This document shows positions 62,301 through 64,000 of a stretch of DNA of 64,000 nt, one piece after another. Position 1 is the stretch's first letter, and every line of letters begins with the position of its first letter. Location of the stretch: contig CM070904.1 of NCBI GenBank assembly GCA_036417435.1, positions 65,439,408-65,503,407 of the forward strand, in the 5' to 3' direction. The notes beneath the pieces were generated by a model, which made no database searches, had not been told where the DNA came from, and saw only the letters and a list, made by a program, of their open reading frames with translations. Both the position numbers and the translations under genes were made by a program. The stretch comes from Inia geoffrensis (taxonomy: Eukaryota; Chordata; Mammalia; Artiodactyla; Iniidae).

Positions 62301-62765
62301 ATGATTTTTTCATATTGCTCACAAAATCTGGTTAGTTTTACAATAATGCAAATTACTGGCAGAGTAATTTTTTAATGTTTCCATAAAATTGCAGTTTAAG
62401 GATCTTCATTTGCACTTCAATTAAGACTACTGAGAAGTTCTTATGCACTATCCCACCTCCTCAAAAAAAAAACTAGTGAAGACCTTGACCTCATTTTTGT
62501 GAAATTACTCAATTTGTTAGAATTACACTTGAATACAGGTACTGTCAAATAGTATTAGAGTGGCCCATATATCTCCTCCATGATCTAACCCTACAGTGGA
62601 GAGACAACCAGAAAATCCTGTGATAGGTTCACCAGAGATATTTTCTTGGTTTTGCAAAAGTGTCTTCCTCTAGTAACCTGAGGATTATATTTTTTCATTC
62701 ACTCTTTAAGTGGTGGTACTTTGTATATTTGCTGCAACCTCTGCCTGATTTTGCATGACTCTGTT
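59361..62765. other. Upstream flank of FIGN, no gene recognised
   Basis: Beyond the CpG island the sequence returns to AT-rich, with no ORF above 72 codons that looks coding and no transposon I recognise. A (TG)n microsatellite lies at 61774-61814 and an A run near 60424. FIGN lies in a gene-poor region in other mammals, which fits. Confidence 0.55.
61774..61814. repeat. (TG)n microsatellite, interrupted
   Basis: TG units with TTT and TA interruptions. Confidence 0.9.
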
Positions 62766-62769
62766 TCAT

Positions 62770-62890
62770 TTAGGAAGCACATACTGAACACTTACTGTGG
62801 TTAAAAGTATTGCACTAAAACTTGCAGAGGATTTAAAAGAAAACTGACATTAACATTTTATGGATGTGCACAGATAAATATAGTTCAAAG
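62770..62890 (-). repeat. Possible L2 3' fragment, reverse
   Basis: AGGAAGCACATACTGAACACTTACTGTGG resembles the reversed L2 start; the remainder is weak. Confidence 0.4.
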
Positions 62891-62999
62891 TGAATGTTGA
62901 ACTACAGTAATAAGTGACTCATAAAGAGGTTCTGTCCAGAAGATACGGGTTCTTTCATGAAGGAGAGGGCAGTTTTCCTGGCCTTTGTAGTCTTAATCT

Positions 63000-63439
63000 T
63001 TATTTTCCAATACAACAAACCGCTTGTAGTTTGCATATACCATGTCGTCTCTTCCCTTTGTGCCTTGTTTTTCATTGTGCAACCTGGTTTGCCCTCCTCT
63101 TCTGTGAGCTAACTCCCTGCAGACTCTCAGCATCTATCTCCTCCAAGGAGACTTCGCAGCCTTCCTAGGGGCACTTCAGTATCTTTCCCCTGGGCTCTTT
63201 TCAGACTCTGTCTCTCTCTCTGCATTATCACATCATTTAAAAAGTATCTTTGGGGCTTCCCTGGTGGCGCAGTGGTTGAGAGTCCGCCTGCCGATGCAGG
63301 GGATGAGGGTTCGTGACCCGGTCCAGGAAGATCCCACATGCCGCGGAGCGGCTGGGCCCGTGAGCCATGGCTGCTGAGCCTGTGCGTCCGGAGCCTGTGC
63401 TCCGCAACGGAAGAGGCCACAAGAGTGAGAGGCCCGCGT

Positions 63440-63471
<32 letters not shown>

Positions 63472-63635
63472 GTATCTTTGTGTTTGAGCCCCTGTTAGAT
63501 TGTAAGCTTCTGGAGGGCAGGCAATCATTGTAACTTGCATCTTTGTTTTGGTTTTGGTTTTGCTTTTGTTTTTCCCCCCAGTGCTTAAAATAGTGACAAT
63601 AAACATTTAGTGATTAAATGTTTATTGAGGAAATT
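63000..63635 (+). repeat. L2 LINE fragment split by a SINE
   Basis: Left part (63000-63251) has CTTTGTGCCTTG and CCCTGCAGACTCTCAGC regions. Right part (63472-63635) has TTAGATTGTAAGCTTCTGGAGGGCAGGCAATC and CAATAAACATTTAGTGATTAAATG, the L2 3' end. The CHR-2 SINE sits between them. Confidence 0.6.
63252..63470 (+). mobile_element. CHR-2-type SINE, full length
   Basis: It starts GGGGCTTCCCTGGTGGCGCAG and ends in a tail of about 28 A. The target duplication AAAAAGTATCTTTG (about 14 bp) flanks it; the right copy begins within the tail. The B box is altered to GGTTCGTGACC. The 159- and 69-codon minus-strand ORFs here are SINE-derived. Confidence 0.92.
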
Positions 63636-63639
63636 AACG

Positions 63640-64000
63640 AGTTGACAAATAGAGGAAATAGGGATTCACAAAGGCAGTGGGGAAGGAAACTATTGGGGCC
63701 TTTGCAGGAAACAACATATAATCTAGTTTGGTTGAGCCTTTGCTGTACACAGGCACAAAGGGGGAAATAAGGATGGGAATGAGAATGGGGGATGCATTAT
63801 GGAGGAACTTCATTCTGTCCTTGGATGAGAGGTTTGCATTTCAGTAGGTAGGTAATAGGAAGCTCTGGAAGATTTTGATGCCAGAGATTTATGAGGTCTG
63901 AGACCTGCTTTAAGAAGATGTAGCTAATAGAACTGGAAATGGGGAGACCGGCTGGGAAGTTACTGTAACGGTCTATCATTTTCTGGCTCCTCAAACTGTC
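63640..64000 (-). repeat. Probable L2 LINE fragment, reverse
   Basis: GAGGTTTGCATTTCAGTAGG, AGCTCTGGAAGATTTTGATG, GAGACCTGCTTTAAGAAGATG and GGGGAGACCGGCTGGGAAGTTACTG follow the order of the upstream L2 segment in reverse. It runs off the window. Confidence 0.55.

Noticed and set aside
63127..63606. 159-codon minus-strand ORF
   Set aside because: It runs through the CHR-2 SINE and its poly(A) tail (a Phe run), so it is repeat-derived.
1..64000. A new multi-gene system, viral element or bacterial-style cluster
   Set aside because: The window is mammalian intron and gene flank; no compact gene cluster, retroviral LTR or protein gene beyond the start of FIGN could be supported.

Overview
The window is vertebrate nuclear DNA, almost certainly from a cetacean. 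Five copies of the CHR-2-type SINE common in whales and dolphins, one CHR-1-type tRNA-Glu-derived SINE and two 5'-truncated cetartiodactyl L1 3' ends lie among older mammalian MIR, L2, L1M and MER5A fragments. Long CA/TG and TA microsatellites, one CpG island and no long open reading frames also fit a mammal. I see no bacterial, phage, CRISPR or operon structure, and no endogenous retroviral LTR or gene that I could recognise.

The one gene I can identify is the 5' end of FIGN (fidgetin, an AAA ATPase that severs and depolymerises microtubules), transcribed from the minus strand, right to left. A CpG-island promoter and noncoding exon 1 lie at about 58.2-59.4 kb. A perfect splice donor ends exon 1 at 58214. 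A short intron (57441-58213) separates it from exon 2 (57271-57440), which carries the start codon and the first 25 coding bases. These encode M-I-S-S-T-S-V-Y plus the first base of a Gly codon, ending at a phase-1 donor. This matches the fidgetin N terminus and its known three-exon layout, in which exon 3 carries nearly all of the protein. No large ORF exists to the left, so exon 3 should lie beyond base 1 and intron 2 should fill at least 1-57270.

Layout: 1-27 kb is repeat-bearing intron with old L2, MIR and L1M pieces, two L1 3' ends and three SINEs. 27.2-45.07 kb is a long stretch with no recognisable young transposon and several candidate conserved noncoding elements. 45.07-46.09 kb holds an inverted pair of CHR-2 SINEs. 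46.1-57.3 kb is again almost transposon-free up to exon 2. 57.3-59.4 kb is the gene's 5' end and promoter. 59.4-64 kb is upstream intergenic DNA with an L2 carrying a young SINE.

The most interesting items are the dense upstream-ORF array in the FIGN 5' leader (including an ATGA stop/start overlap and an 82-codon uORF whose stop lies across the intron), the long transposon-free parts of the intron, the closely spaced inverted SINE pair, and a palindromic TALE-homeodomain-type site. Conservation and expression could not be tested here, so enhancer calls are inference.
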